Assembly: GCF_963583255.1 (NCBI RefSeq)
Contig: NC_084807.1
Location: forward strand, 1,564,872 to 1,628,871
DNA: 64,000 bases
Origin: Pyrus communis
Lineage: Eukaryota; Streptophyta; Magnoliopsida; Rosales; Rosaceae
Direction: 5' to 3'
Below are positions 44,983-56,494 of the stretch, piece after piece; the first letter of the stretch is position 1, and every line of letters starts with the position of its first letter. The translations under genes were made by a program, and so were the position numbers. Below the pieces are notes generated by a model. The model saw only the letters and a list, made by a program, of their open reading frames with translations. It did not search any database and was not told the DNA's origin.

Positions 44983-46863
44983 CTATCGCTTTGTAGTGTT
45001 ACTGGATTCTTGAGGTGTTTTGACAATACTTAATTGACCGCCTTCCTTGTTTGCAGCGGTGGCCGCCTTCATCTCATTGCAGTGGTTTATGAACTTTGTC
45101 ATCTCCTAAATCCATCAGATAAGAAAGTAAGAAGTAAGAACTTAGAAGCAAGAAGAGATGTAAAGCAAAGCGCTAGTTTTCATAAAGGAGATACCAATCG
45201 ACATCAGTATAAAGAAATAATGGACCTACGGCATAATATGAAATGAATCGGGAGTAAAAGTTGCACACAAAATGATAGGGTTCTGCATCCTATATATTCA
45301 AAAACAGATAAATGCCGAAGGAATCGAGGAGCACATCAAACGCGTTACAACGAGATAAATATTCAGATTAGTGCATTTGAATGTATTTTTAGGGAGGGAT
45401 TGACTCAACAATATATCTGGTTACTAGCACCTACTTCAAAGGGTTTCTGTACTAATAGGGATATAGCAAGGTGACTAGAACCCCCAACTTCCCACACTAC
45501 AGTCCTCTCGTCTCTACAAACCTCATATGACATCAACAAATTTCCGGTACTCGGTAATTATGACAATAGATGGACGACAGAAAATATAATCCACAATTTA
45601 CTAACTTAAGAAAATATGTTATGCATTGGAACAAATGCCAAAATAGCACCACGGTTCCTAGGAAATAAATAGACTAGCTACACTCAATATCATTTAAGAT
45701 TTGGGGGAACAATGTCAGCTTATTAACATTTGATGTAGCAAGCAACATAGTACTGTAGTTGAAAAAATGGAAACACAGAACGCCTGTTGCTATTTACTTC
45801 CGACGCATGACCAGAAATCCATAGTAGAAGTTGTAGCATACAGTTGTTTTTTCAAGTTATTCCATACACTGGTGAAACATAAACTTCACCCCTCCCCTCC
45901 CCTCACACTTTTTCTTTTGTCTTTCGCTCTCTATAAATAAGTCAACACAAGATGTTGATATTGCTTAATCATGACCGTTCAAATAGGAGGGAAGGGGAGG
46001 GAAATTTAGAGGGGATAGAATCCTACTCCCAATAAAAGAGGTAAGAAAGGAAATGAATCAGAACAGAGTTAGGGCCCGTTTACGATTCCTTATATGGAAA
46101 GCACTTCTGCTAGAAGCGCTTTCTATGAGCCCAAAGCACTAATATTTTTTCCGCCAAACGCAATCAAAAGTGTTTTTGGCTGTCCAAAAGCGCTTTCGGG
46201 CCTCTAGAAGCAATCCCAAACAAAATCCTACGGAAACATCAGTGCAAGAGGATTTGATTTTTCCTGATAAATGAACCGAAAGAAAGACATAACCTGCTAT
46301 CCTCAGAGAAAAAACTGAACTTTAGAGCAATTCCTTAATCAAATGTGCCCCAAACAAATACTCTCAAATCAATCTATTTAACTCCATTATTACTAATTCT
46401 AACTAATAATGAAGAATCACTAAATGAGACTGAAATTAATCAAACAACAAATGAAATAAAACGTGTAGCGGAAAGCAATAATGCAGGTTCGATCCCTACC
46501 GGTCTCCCTCCCGCTTACCATTTAAGAATTTAACCCACTAACGCTATGTTTGTAAAAAATAAAATGAAATAAAATAAAACTGTCAATTTTCAATTTTCCA
46601 TGGTTACATACAATTAGGGTTCACCGGAAGCAGCACAAAAATTGATAATTCTGGGCTAAAATTAATCAACAATCAAATCAAATAAAACAAAATCATGAGA
46701 GAGAAGGGAAAAAACATACCCGATCGGAATCCATCTCACCGGTGACCTTCGACGGCTTGATTACTCGCTTGCCTTTGCGAATTTGAGTCATTTTTCCATG
46801 GCGGTTGGGAGGAATCGTTTTCCTCTTCTGCTGCCCTTTGAACAGCTTCCCTTTCTGCGTCAT
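44983..46863 (-). CDS. UPF0390/DUF2462 small basic protein
   Basis: Two exons: 46863-46720 (48 codons) and 45105-44983 (41 codons with TAG), both phase 0, giving 88 residues. Exon 1 reads MTQKGKLFKGQQKRKTIPPN, then RHGK, KGKRVIKPSK and EMDSDR. Exon 2 reads FINHCNEMKAATAANKEGGQ and ends in a Ser/Thr/Lys tail. The donor is CGG|GTATGT and the acceptor GATTTAG. This matches the conserved eukaryotic UPF0390 family (animal members include the Leydig cell tumour 10-kDa protein homologue). Its function in plants is unknown; the highly basic composition suggests a nuclear or nucleolar role (inference). The 1.6-kb intron holds repeat debris. The upstream reading with extra N-terminal codons (46884) is less likely because family members start MTQ or MAQ. 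Confidence 0.9.
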
Positions 46864-47820
46864 CTCTCTCTTCCTATTTCTCACTTCTCCCTCTTCAGCG
46901 CCTCTGCTGCTTTTTTCCTTTTCTAGTCGGACTCGACTAGGGTTTTGTTCGGGAATAAGATCCTTCCCTAAATCCTTTTTTGGGATCCGAAAGATTAATT
47001 AATAGTGTCCGTTTATTATACATTATATCGTTAAAAATTATTTTAAATTTTTTATTTAAAATTAGTATAAATAATATTTAACAAAAATTGATCGTACGAT
47101 GTATAATGTACGAACACAATTAATTGATTTTCCAATTTTCATAAATAAGATTCGGACAATTCCCAGATTTACCCCTGTGATTGAATAATCTAAATTACAT
47201 TTTCCATCCTCTATATTAATGCTAATTTCAATTTTATCCTCTTAATTTTTGTTTTATGATATAACGAAATATTTTTATCTACGGGTGGGAGAATCTATTG
47301 GTATAGAACTCGTTGCCACATTATTCAAACTTAAAACGTCTAAGGTAACCACTAATTAGGAGGACAAAATGATCATTTAGTATTACGATTTATTATTTCT
47401 CTTCACCTTAATAATTAAACAATTATTAATCTAATTTTTGGATTGCAAATTTTCATTCCTATTGATAAGTGTATCTTAATATTACCGTTCAATGATATTC
47501 TTCTTCCTTTGTAAAATGGAAGTTTTAGGTTCGATTCCATCCCAAACCACCCATATAAATCCTACACATACACCTCCCTCCCCTTCCCCATCACCCAATC
47601 ACTATAAATAGTTAAGAACACCTGGGAGTCGAAAAACAGTATCACGGTTCCTTTCGACTTGGTCGTCGCACTGTGTATAAATGAATGGGAACAGTGTGTG
47701 TTTATTATTATTTTTAACTGCACCTCGACTGATATTACAAACCATCAATCTGCGCTGCATCAGATGTTAGAATTAAGTCAATGTGAACCTGGAAGAACTG
47801 CTCATTCTTCTAGTGTTTCT
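46864..47820. other. Promoter side of the UPF0390 gene and intergenic repeats
   Basis: 47005-47140 is a diverged relative of the 42905 MITE (GTCCGTTTATTATACATTAT opposite ATCGTACGATGTATAATGTA). 47480-47600 has a B-box-like TTTTAGGTTCGATTCCATC and may be a degenerate SINE. Confidence 0.4.
47005..47140. mobile_element. Degenerate Mutator-type MITE
   Basis: Palindromic layout like 42905-43101, with a TTAAAAATTATTTTAAATTT core. Ends are eroded and there is no clear target duplication. Confidence 0.5.
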
Positions 47821-48653
47821 ATAGTTTGATTGCATTGTGTATGTGTATGGATATGACAGGAACATATTTTAATCTTACTCATTCAGGTGATAATTACTAT
47901 ATTTTTAGCTTAACTTGTACCTCCGACGCTTATATTGCCAGATTATAAACCATCTATCTGGTTTATTTTTACGATCTAGCAACATTTGTCTGGTATTACA
48001 AGTCCAGCAAGAGCATTACTCTTTATATATATTCAACAGAAAATAAAGAAGCAATCAAATGATCTCCCTATTTCTAGCAATGTCTTCGACTTTCTTTTAT
48101 GTCCTTTTTCCTTATGTTGGTTCAGTTTATTTCCAAATACACCGACTTGAGTCGAATGCAGACAACATATAATCTATGAGGGAGACGCATCACCTTCCTT
48201 TGGAGCAATTCAACTAATTAAGAGAAATGATTATGCTTGTCGTGTTGGATCCACTATATATGTACGCCGAGAAAGTGCCCCTTTTGGATTATGTGACTAG
48301 GAAGCTCACTGACTTCACAACTCACTACTCATTCATATTTGTTTACACAAGGTAACTTTAGAGTTTCGGTGATCAATTATCGTATTGGATAATATATCTA
48401 GATTTTGAGACTTTTGAGTACTTTGAGTGCACGCAAGTTTTCGAGCGTGGTTGTATCTATAGAGACTTCCATCGTTTACAATATATAGGTGTGCACTTGG
48501 AACTGAAAACTTAAATCAAAACACAGATCAAGCCAAGTCGCACTAGACGGTTCAATTTTTACTATTTTGGAACAATTTTGGTTTGAAACCTAACTGCAAG
48601 ATACAAAAAGGGTTTGGTTGAAACCTAAATGCCTTATCCAGCATGTTCACAAG

Positions 48654-48988
48654 CACTATTATGTTTTACTATTTTGCATCACACGAACTTTTGCGCGCAG
48701 AATCCATCTCACAAAAATCGTGAAGAAAGACTTTGCACGACCAAAAACATCATTGGTCGCAAGAACACAGCACGACAATTTAACCTTCATCGCACAAAAT
48801 TTTTGGGAACAAATGCGTTCATCATACAAAATACCAGGATAAAAATGTGGGATGACTAATATTCGTCATGTAAGTACATCTTGTTTGCACGACGAAACGA
48901 TTTTTATCGTCGAGCAAGTACGTCTTGTGCAATGAAATTTTGTTCGTCGCGCAAAATATCGTCGTGGAAGTTGTTTTTTCTACTAGTG
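48654..48988. mobile_element. Short CACTA-type element (unit 1)
   Basis: Starts CACTATTATG and ends TTTTTTCTACTAGTG (inverted CACTAGTAGAAAAAA). The interior is rich in CGTCGCGCAA/TTGCACGACG-type motifs. Flanks are AAG and AAT, an eroded 3-bp target. No coding capacity. Confidence 0.7.
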
Positions 48989-50838
48989 AATCTCAAAACC
49001 TCCTAAATCGTCAAAGAATAAGTATCCAAGAGGAAAGGGGTCAAAAAATGGTTGAACGATTCAAAGTTTCAAAGTAGTGAATTGAAACACCAAATTTTTT
49101 TTGTTGAATTGCATAAAACCATAACCAAAGTAGTGCTTAGTCGTTAAATAATTGGTCATTTTGGATTACCCGTTACCGCCCATTAATTGAGGATATTTCC
49201 ATGATTTCAGTAAAGACAAAACCTAATGTGTCACTCCTGACTGAGTTCCCCTTCAACTATGAGACAAAGTCACAAAGCCATCCCTCGTCTGCCTCGTCCA
49301 CACCCATTTTTCAGAAATTGGGAAGTAATTTCTTTCTGGAGTTATATGGTTTTGCTTCTGATTGAATCTGTTTTTGTTAATCATCCTCGAAAACAAGATA
49401 TGGGTTGTTCGTATTTTTTTCTCCTCCCTTTGGTAGGTCGGTGCTTTATTTTTCATATTCTTAAACGTTCAATTTTTAAATTCTGTAGTTATAGATGTTG
49501 TTTCTCTTTTTTGAAGTATTAACTTGAAGTTAATTTCTAAGATTAAGATGACATATAGCTTAAAGATGATGATGCTTCTACTTATTTAGATTATTGGGTT
49601 TTGTCCATTTTTGCATAGCTTGCGGTGGTATAGAAATTAATGTGATGGTAAAATCGTTTATTGGAATATGATTGTTGCTGGTTATGCGCAAAATGAGTAG
49701 TTGTTTTGTTTCTGTATAGTGATTGTTGTTGGTTATTAGTGAATCAAGGAAGCATAAGATTGTTGTTGTGCAAAATCACAGAACTATAAAGAAAGTCGAA
49801 GTTTCACTATAAAATAAAGTGGCAATATAAAGAGTAACACAAATTACTTATAAGCTTATACAATGTCGCTCTTTTCATCAACGTAAGATTCATTTTCAAT
49901 GGAATTATTGATTATACAAAACATGTAATCTTGTACAAAGTTTCTTACCTTTATTTAAACTCTCTCTTTTAGGGATACTTATATTTTCAAAGGCGACCCT
50001 GAATAGTTTGATTGCATTGTGTATATGTATGGATAGGGATATGACAGGAACATATTTTAATCTTACTCATTCAGGTGATAATTACTATATTTTTAGCTTA
50101 ACTTGTACCTTCGACGCTTATATTGCCAGATTATGAATCTAGACCATCTATCTGGTTTATTTTTACAATCTAGCAACGTTTGTCTAGTATTACAAGTCCA
50201 GCAAGAGCGTTACTCTTTATATATATTTCGCAAAAAAACAAAGAAGCAATCAAATGATCTCCCTATTTCTGGCAATGTCTTTGACTTTCTTTTATGTCCT
50301 TTTTCCTTATGTTGGTTCAGTTTATTTCCAAATACACCGACTTGAACCGAATGCAGACAACATATAGTCTATGAGGGAGACGCATCACCTTCCTTTGGAG
50401 CAATTCAACTAATTAAGAGAAATGATTATGCTTACCGTGTTGGCTCTGCTATATATGTACACCGAGAAAGTGCCCCTTTTGGATTATGTGACTAGGAAGC
50501 TCACTGACTTCACAACTCACTACTCATTCATATTTGTTTACACAAGGTAACTTTAGAGTTTCGGTGATCAATTATCGTATTGGATAATATATCTAGATTT
50601 TGAGTCTTTGAGTGCAAGCAAGTTTTCGAGCGTGGTTGTATCTATGGAGACTTCCGTCATTTACAATATCTAGGTGCGCACTCAGAACTGAAAATTGAAA
50701 TCAAAGCACGGATCAAACCGAGTCGCACCAGATGGTTCGGTTTTTACTATTTTGAAACAGTTTTGGTTTGAAACCTAACTGCATGATACAAAAAAGGTTT
50801 GGTTGAAACCTAAATACCTTATCCAGCATGTTCACAAG

Positions 50839-51209
50839 CACTACTATGTTTTACTATTTACGCGATGAACAAAAGTTGGTCGTGCAAAGTGTATTTGTGT
50901 CACACGAACTTCTACGCGCAGAATCCATCTTGCAAAGAACGTGAAGAAAGACTTTGCGCGACGAAAAACATGATTGGTCGCAAGAACATAGAGCGACGGT
51001 TTAACCTTCATCGCACAAAATTTTTAGGAACAAATGCGTTCGTCACACAAAATACCATGATACAAACGTGGGACGACTAATATTCATCATGCAAGTACAT
51101 CTTGTTTGTGCAACAAAACGATTTTTTTCATCGCGCAAGTACGTCTTGTGCGATGAAATTTTGTTCGTCGCGCAAAATATCATCGTGTAAGCTATTTTTT
51201 CTACTAGTG
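50839..51209. mobile_element. Short CACTA-type element (unit 2)
   Basis: Starts CACTACTATG and ends TTTTTTCTACTAGTG. AAG lies outside both ends (50836-50838 and 51210-51212), the 3-bp target duplication of CACTA elements. It is the duplicate of 48654-48988 with about 36 bp more near its left end. Confidence 0.8.
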
Positions 51210-52302
51210 AAGCTCAAAATCTCCTAAATCTTCAAAGAATAAGTATCCAAGATGAAAGGGGTCAAAAAAATGGTTGAACAATTCAAAGTTTCAAAGTAGA
51301 GACTTGAAACACCAAATTTTTTCTGTTGAATTGCATAAAACCATAACCAAAGTAGTTCTCAGTCGTTAAATAACTGGTCATTTTGGATTTACCCGTTATC
51401 GCCCATTAATTGAGGGTATTTCTATGATTTCAATAAAGACAGAACCTAATGTCTCATTCCTCACTGAGTTCCCCTTCAACTATGAGACAAAGTCACAAAG
51501 CTATCCCTCGGCTGCCTCGTCTACACCCATTTTTCTCCCTTAAGGTTTTGTTTGCAATTCTCTCTTTCTGTATCTCTTTTCCCTCAATCTTTATGGTCAT
51601 ATGTTGTTTTCAAAAATTGGGAAGTAATTTCTTTCTGGAGTTATATGGTTTTGCTTCCGATTAAATCTGCTTTGTAATCATCCTCGAAAACAAGATATGG
51701 GTTGTTCGTATTTTTTTCTCCTCCCTTTGGTAGGTTGGTGCTTATTTTTCATATTCTTAAACGTTCAATTTTTAAATTATGTAGTTATAGGTGTTGTTTC
51801 TTTTTTTTTGAAGTGTTAACTTGAAGTTAATTTCAAAGGTCAAGACGACATATAGCTTGAAGATGATTATGCTTCTACTTATTTAGATGATTGGGTTTTG
51901 TCCATTTTTGCATAGCTTGCGGTGGTATAGAAATTAATGTGATGGTAAAATCGTTTATTGGAATATGATTGTTGCTGGTTATGCGCAAAACGAGTAGTTG
52001 TTTTGTTTCTGTATAGTGATTGTTGTTGGTTATGAGTGAATCAAGGAAGCATAGAGATTGTTGTTGTGTAGAATCACAGAACTATAAAGAAAGTCGTAGT
52101 TCCACTATAAAATTAAATGGCAATATAAAGAGTAACACAAATTACTTATAAGCTTATACAATGTTCATTTTTTCATCAACGTAAGATTCATTTTCAACAG
52201 AATCATCGATTATACAAAATATGTAATCTTGTACAAAGTTTCTTACCTTTATTTAAACTCTCTCTTTTAGGGATACTTATATTTTCAAAGGCGGCCTTGA
52301 AT

Positions 52303-53988
52303 ACAACAACCCCAGCCGCTCTCTCCATTTTCTCTCTCGCATAGAGTAAGTCACAAACTAGTTCTCAACATCGTTGACTCCTTCCTTGGGTTGGGGCCGG
52401 TTGGCAACCTCTTCCCCCTATTATCTTTTTCTTTTCTTTTATTTATGCTTGTGTATTTTCTAGTTTTCCCCGCATTCATCCCCATTTTATAGCATTCTTT
52501 GCTATATTTCGGTGTTTATTACAGTCTTTTATGTCTTGACAAACCCAACCCCCATCCTACAACCCTTGCTTCGTAACCCAAAACATTCATCATCTTCCAT
52601 CTTGTTCATTTCCTCCTTCTTCCCACTTGACATCCCTCTCACAACCACTTTCGCATATCTTAGCCTTCAGTTCACATCTTTGTACCTGACCAGGATGTCG
52701 AAAATCCGGGGCCAAGCGTGTTGCGACTTTGCCCAAAGTGAGGATGTTTTACATGCCGCCTTAGCCCCATCCCCATCCCTTTTGTTTTGGTTTTGGTTCT
52801 ACCTGCAGGGGCTTGTTTTGGTGGTTCAGATTTGTTGGCTCTTCTCCGATATGTCAGTTTTGGGTTGGGGGTTTTTCCTTACTACTAGTTATTTTGTGGT
52901 GCGACTACTTCATCGAATTCCACGTGGAGTGGATTTTCTTCGTGCAATTACCTTTGTGGTCGTTGGCGAGGTAATGGCATCGACAGCGGTCGGTCTTTGC
53001 TGCCTGCGGCTCTGGGTTTTTGTCATGTCTATTTTTTTGTTGAATGGGTTTTGGCTCTCCCCACTTTATTGGGCTAGTTTGTTGTATTTGTATCGAGCCA
53101 TTCTCATTCAATGAATTTGCTTGTCCGTTGTCCAAAAAGAGATTTTCAGAGGCGCATCACACTTTCGATCAATTTACCATAAAAAACCCTGCCGCGAGCT
53201 CGGTAAGATTTCTTCCTAGTTGATAAGCTTATTTCACCGTTCGTACTTCGTAATCCATATTGTGGCAGCAATACTTCCAAATTCTTAACAGAAATAAACA
53301 ACACTTACGAAAATGAGAGAAAGAAAATCTGCAAATACAAACTTGTCTGAAAAAAAATACGTGAAATGCTGGCATTTCAGAAGCTTATCCAGGGAAGTTT
53401 ATGGATTCAATATTGGGTTAGGATCAGCCACCCATTTTTCAACACACATTTTATAACACAACTCACTTTATAAATTATTTTTAATGAGAATCCTGTGAAC
53501 TTTCAAATTATGTCCGTTTATTGTATATTATGCGTTACAAATTATTTTAAATATTTTACTTAAAATTAAACATGAATAGTACCTGACGAAAACTGACAAT
53601 GATATATAATAAATGAACACGATTCAAAGATTCGTAAGATTCTCACAGAAAGGATGGGAGGATCCTCATTCAATATTTTAATATATAGCCACCTCCTCAA
53701 TGCACGGATATCCACAAGAGTCGACAGGGCTTTGTGCGACATACTCAAAAGCCAGCCGTCTCCTACAGACAAGGCACACGTAATTCCCTTCCCATGCAGC
53801 TTACGCTACGTGTCAATATTGGTCCATCCTCTATACAAATACACGGATTTCTCTCGTGGAAGCTTACGTTACATGTCATGTATCGGTTCTTCCTCTATAG
53901 AAATACACAGATTTCACTCCTCCAATTCAGAAAATAGATAACACCGCTAAACCTAAACCCTAAACACCGGCCGGTAGCTATAAAGCCC

Positions 53989-54027
<39 letters not shown>

Positions 54028-54052
54028 AGAGAGAGAGGGAAAATTAAGATAA
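52303..54052. other. Intergenic and promoter of the glyoxalase-like gene
   Basis: The 200-codon open frame at 52512-53114 is Leu/Phe/Ser-rich with no domain I recognise; I do not call it a gene. 53485-53671 is a MITE copy. 53800-53945 has two copies of a 73-bp direct repeat (CTTACGYTACRTGTCA, then CCTCTATASAAATACAC). A poly-A run at about 53989-54024 lies just before the start codon. Confidence 0.45.
53485..53671. mobile_element. Mutator-type MITE, diverged copy
   Basis: Reverse-orientation relative of 42905-43101. The right end GGGAGGATCCTCATTC corresponds to its left end, and the palindromic interior is kept (GTCCGTTTATTGTATATTAT opposite ATATATAATAAATGAACAC). Confidence 0.65.
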
Positions 54053-55028
54053 ATGCCACAGATGGAGAGGAAGCTGGAAACACCCAGTGAGATAAAGAAT
54101 GATCAGGAAAGCAAAACCGACCATGAGGAACAACAGAAACACAGCAAGGAAAAAGATGAGCAGAAGGAGGAAGGCGACTCACTTCCTCTAATGGCGTTGA
54201 ACCACGTATCGAGGCTGTGCAGAAATGTGGAGCAGTCGGTGGATTTCTACACCAAAGTGTTGGGGTTTGTCAAGATTGAGAGGCCACCAGCTTTTGATTT
54301 TGATGGGGCTTGGTTGTTTAATTATGGAATTGGGATTCATTTGGTGCAGTCTGAGGATGAGGAGAGGCTTCCACCTAATCAAGATCACTTGGATCCCATG
54401 GACAACCATATCTCTTTCCAGGTTCCAGTTCTTCTTATTGGAAAAATTAATTTCTACATGTACAGGTCGATTTTTTAATTTTTTTTTTTTTTTTTTTTAA
54501 ACACAACCTTAAATTTACTGTTAAGCGTAGGGAGTGTCGTCAAACCACGCAGTCAGGCAGTCATAGTAATTTGGTTTGAATTTTTCGTTCACGTAAGTCG
54601 AATCTAAGAGATTTCACTTGTGAATGGAAATGCCACCATATTGTTGTACTAACTGATGTACTTGACGATTTGTTGAGCTTTTTATTTGAGAAGACAAATT
54701 TAGATGAATTTAGTTTGGAGTACTTTCGTCAATTAGTTTGAATTACTTGCAGTGTGAAGACATGGAAGCCATAGAGCGGAAGTTGAAGGACCTGGATATA
54801 CACTACATAAAAAGAGCAGTAGAGGATGACGAAAACGGAACCACAATCGACCAACTCTTCTTCAACGATCCAGATGGATTCATGGTTGAGATGTGCAACT
54901 GTGAGAATCTCAAGCTTGTTCCCGGAGGTTCCTTGGGCAGAATAAAGCTCCCAGTTGATAGGCATACTCCGCCTGTTGAACTGAACCAAAACGACAGTGG
55001 CAGAGGCAATGACAACGATACTAAATAA
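54053..55028 (+). CDS. Glyoxalase I family (VOC) protein
   Basis: Two exons, 54053-54421 and 54753-55028 (TAA), phase 0, 214 residues. The first ~40 residues are a charged Lys/Glu/Gln-rich extension. The VOC fold follows: LMALNHVSRLCRNVEQSVDF, YTKVLGFVKIERP, GIGIHLVQ and DNHISFQ in exon 1; CEDMEAIERKLKDL, DQLFFNDPDGFMVEMCNCEN in exon 2. The His in LNHVSR and Glu in MVEMC are the usual metal-ligand positions. It resembles the short plant GLYI-like proteins (GLYI4/GLYI7 type) rather than the long two-domain enzymes, so methylglyoxal activity is not certain. Splice sites are TTTCCAG|GTTCC and TTACTTGCAG. A 73-bp promoter repeat and a poly-A tract precede it. No lesion is seen. Confidence 0.92.
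54479..54665 (-). mobile_element. SINE in the glyoxalase-like gene intron
   Basis: On the minus strand a tRNA-like head (GTTAGTACAACAATATGGTG, then a B-box-like TTAGATTCGACTT) is followed by an unrelated body and a ~20-base poly-A tail (the T run at 54480-54499). The family is uncertain and the target duplication is not clear. Confidence 0.5.
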
Positions 55029-56494
55029 TTAAGTTGTTGATGCTTCTTTTAAATTATCAACATATGCATGCTAATGTTAACTGTTAAGGGTAGCTTGGTT
55101 AGTTGGCAATTTTCATGGAGATTTTTTTTTCTTCTTTTGGGCCTGGCTTGTTTGAATGTGTTTTTAAAAGCAATTATGAACAAGCCATATATTTCTTTTA
55201 TGCGTGTATTTTTATTCATTTGTTTTGACAATTCTCTTTTTTTTAGTAGAACACAATAGCTTTCAAATATAATGTATTATACAAATTTCGAAAAATTCAA
55301 CGGTATAAACTTTGAAGGATGATATATTGTAAGATATGTTTCTTGTCATCAAATTTCATTCATGAGATGATGCTAAACCTAAAAGTCGGTTCTTCTTCTT
55401 ATCTTGTAAAAAGAGGTATGGCAATATAATGTAGAGTTAAAAATACACCATTGAATTTGAGTTTGATATTTCTTAAGCTGTGAATCTGTTTGATCATGGT
55501 CATCTTAACTAGCCTTTTTCGAACCCAAAAAAAGTGGATAATCATGATGCACCACTGGTTATTCTTCTTTTTAGAGAAAAAAAACACCATTAAGCAAAAT
55601 AGTGTATACGTACATTTCATATTTGTTAAAAGTGATACGTGATAGGCACGATGCTTCACATTTGTTAAAAGTGATACGTGATAAGCACGATGCTTCACAT
55701 TTGTTAAAAGTGATATAGGTGACAGACACGATGCATTAAGCAAAATAGTCAATTTCATTTCATTTTCGTCTAATCATCCGTTGGTAAAAAGATTAGCAAA
55801 GATTTCTAAATCTTTTATTCTTCTTAACTTACAAGATGTTTTATGTTCGAATCTTTGTATATATCCTTACAAACTAAAGACATCGGAGTACAAATGACTT
55901 TAAATTGTTGAGGTCATTCCACTCAAATAAAAAGCGCCAATAGTTTTGGGCCGGCTATTGTTCATCACCCGCAAAATATAGGCCCAAAATCACCCTTGGT
56001 CCCGCAAAGGAGCACAAAATAGGAGAATGCCCAGCATTACACTTGTCATCATCTAGGTGGACGTGCTTACAAAATCCAGAGTCATTCCTCCAAAATCATC
56101 CTCTACATCGACACATTCCTCCCAAATCATTCCCCTACAAAACGCAGCAGATCCCAACGAACAACCATCCACAGCGCAAACACCGAAACACCCACAGTGC
56201 GCCCGACCGCAGAGGATCAAGTATCCCAAACCCGCTACAACAACACTCGCTGACCATCGCGTAACGCCAACGATTGCCAAATATCAAAGACGGACAGAGG
56301 AGAGAGAGAGAGGCCTCAACTCAGAAGCTAAGTGCACACACAGAGATCACATTCAAAGCCAAACCCTAAAAATTCGAAATATTCGCATACGGAGATACAA
56401 AATTGCCCCAATTCTTCTCTCAGATCCGTTCCCCCAATTCTTCCGATTCCAATAAAGATTGAGTTGGGGTTGGGGTTCGCTCAGTTTTCGAGCC
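55029..56494. other. Intergenic between glyoxalase-like gene and SEC31; SEC31 leader
   Basis: 55618-55735 is a three-copy 39-bp tandem repeat. 55785-55880 has a B-box-like TTTTATGTTCGAATCTT and may be a SINE remnant. From about 56050 the base composition changes and the region probably holds the SEC31 promoter and 5' UTR. Open frames there (56043-56619) overlap on both strands and are not genes. Confidence 0.5.
55618..55735. repeat. 39-bp tandem repeat, three copies
   Basis: TGTTAAAAGTGATACGTGAT recurs at 55624, 55663 and (diverged) 55702, each followed by a GCACGATGC-type end. Confidence 0.85.

Larger units (their letters stand above)
47821..52302. repeat. 2.2-kb tandem duplication (two direct units)
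   Basis: Unit 1 is 47821-50002 and unit 2 is 50003-52302. Both start ATAGTTTGATTGCATTGTGT and end TTTTCAAAGGCG followed by CTTGAA or CCTGAA. Units are strongly similar throughout. Unit 2 is longer, partly through extra sequence at about 50860-50895 and 51537-51615. Each holds a short CACTA element and a decayed fragment that reads like a pentatricopeptide motif (IVYWN, IVAGYAQN; 49640-49700 and 51935-51995). No intact gene. Confidence 0.93.

Noticed and set aside
46460..46530. tRNA gene suggested by GCAGGTTCGATCCCTACC
   Set aside because: Only a B-box-like string is present; no cloverleaf arms can be built around it, so at most a SINE remnant.
52512..53114. 200-codon plus-strand open frame rich in Leu/Phe/Ser
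   Set aside because: No recognisable domain or splice context; hydrophobic composition follows from the T-rich strand. Kept as unassigned intergenic.
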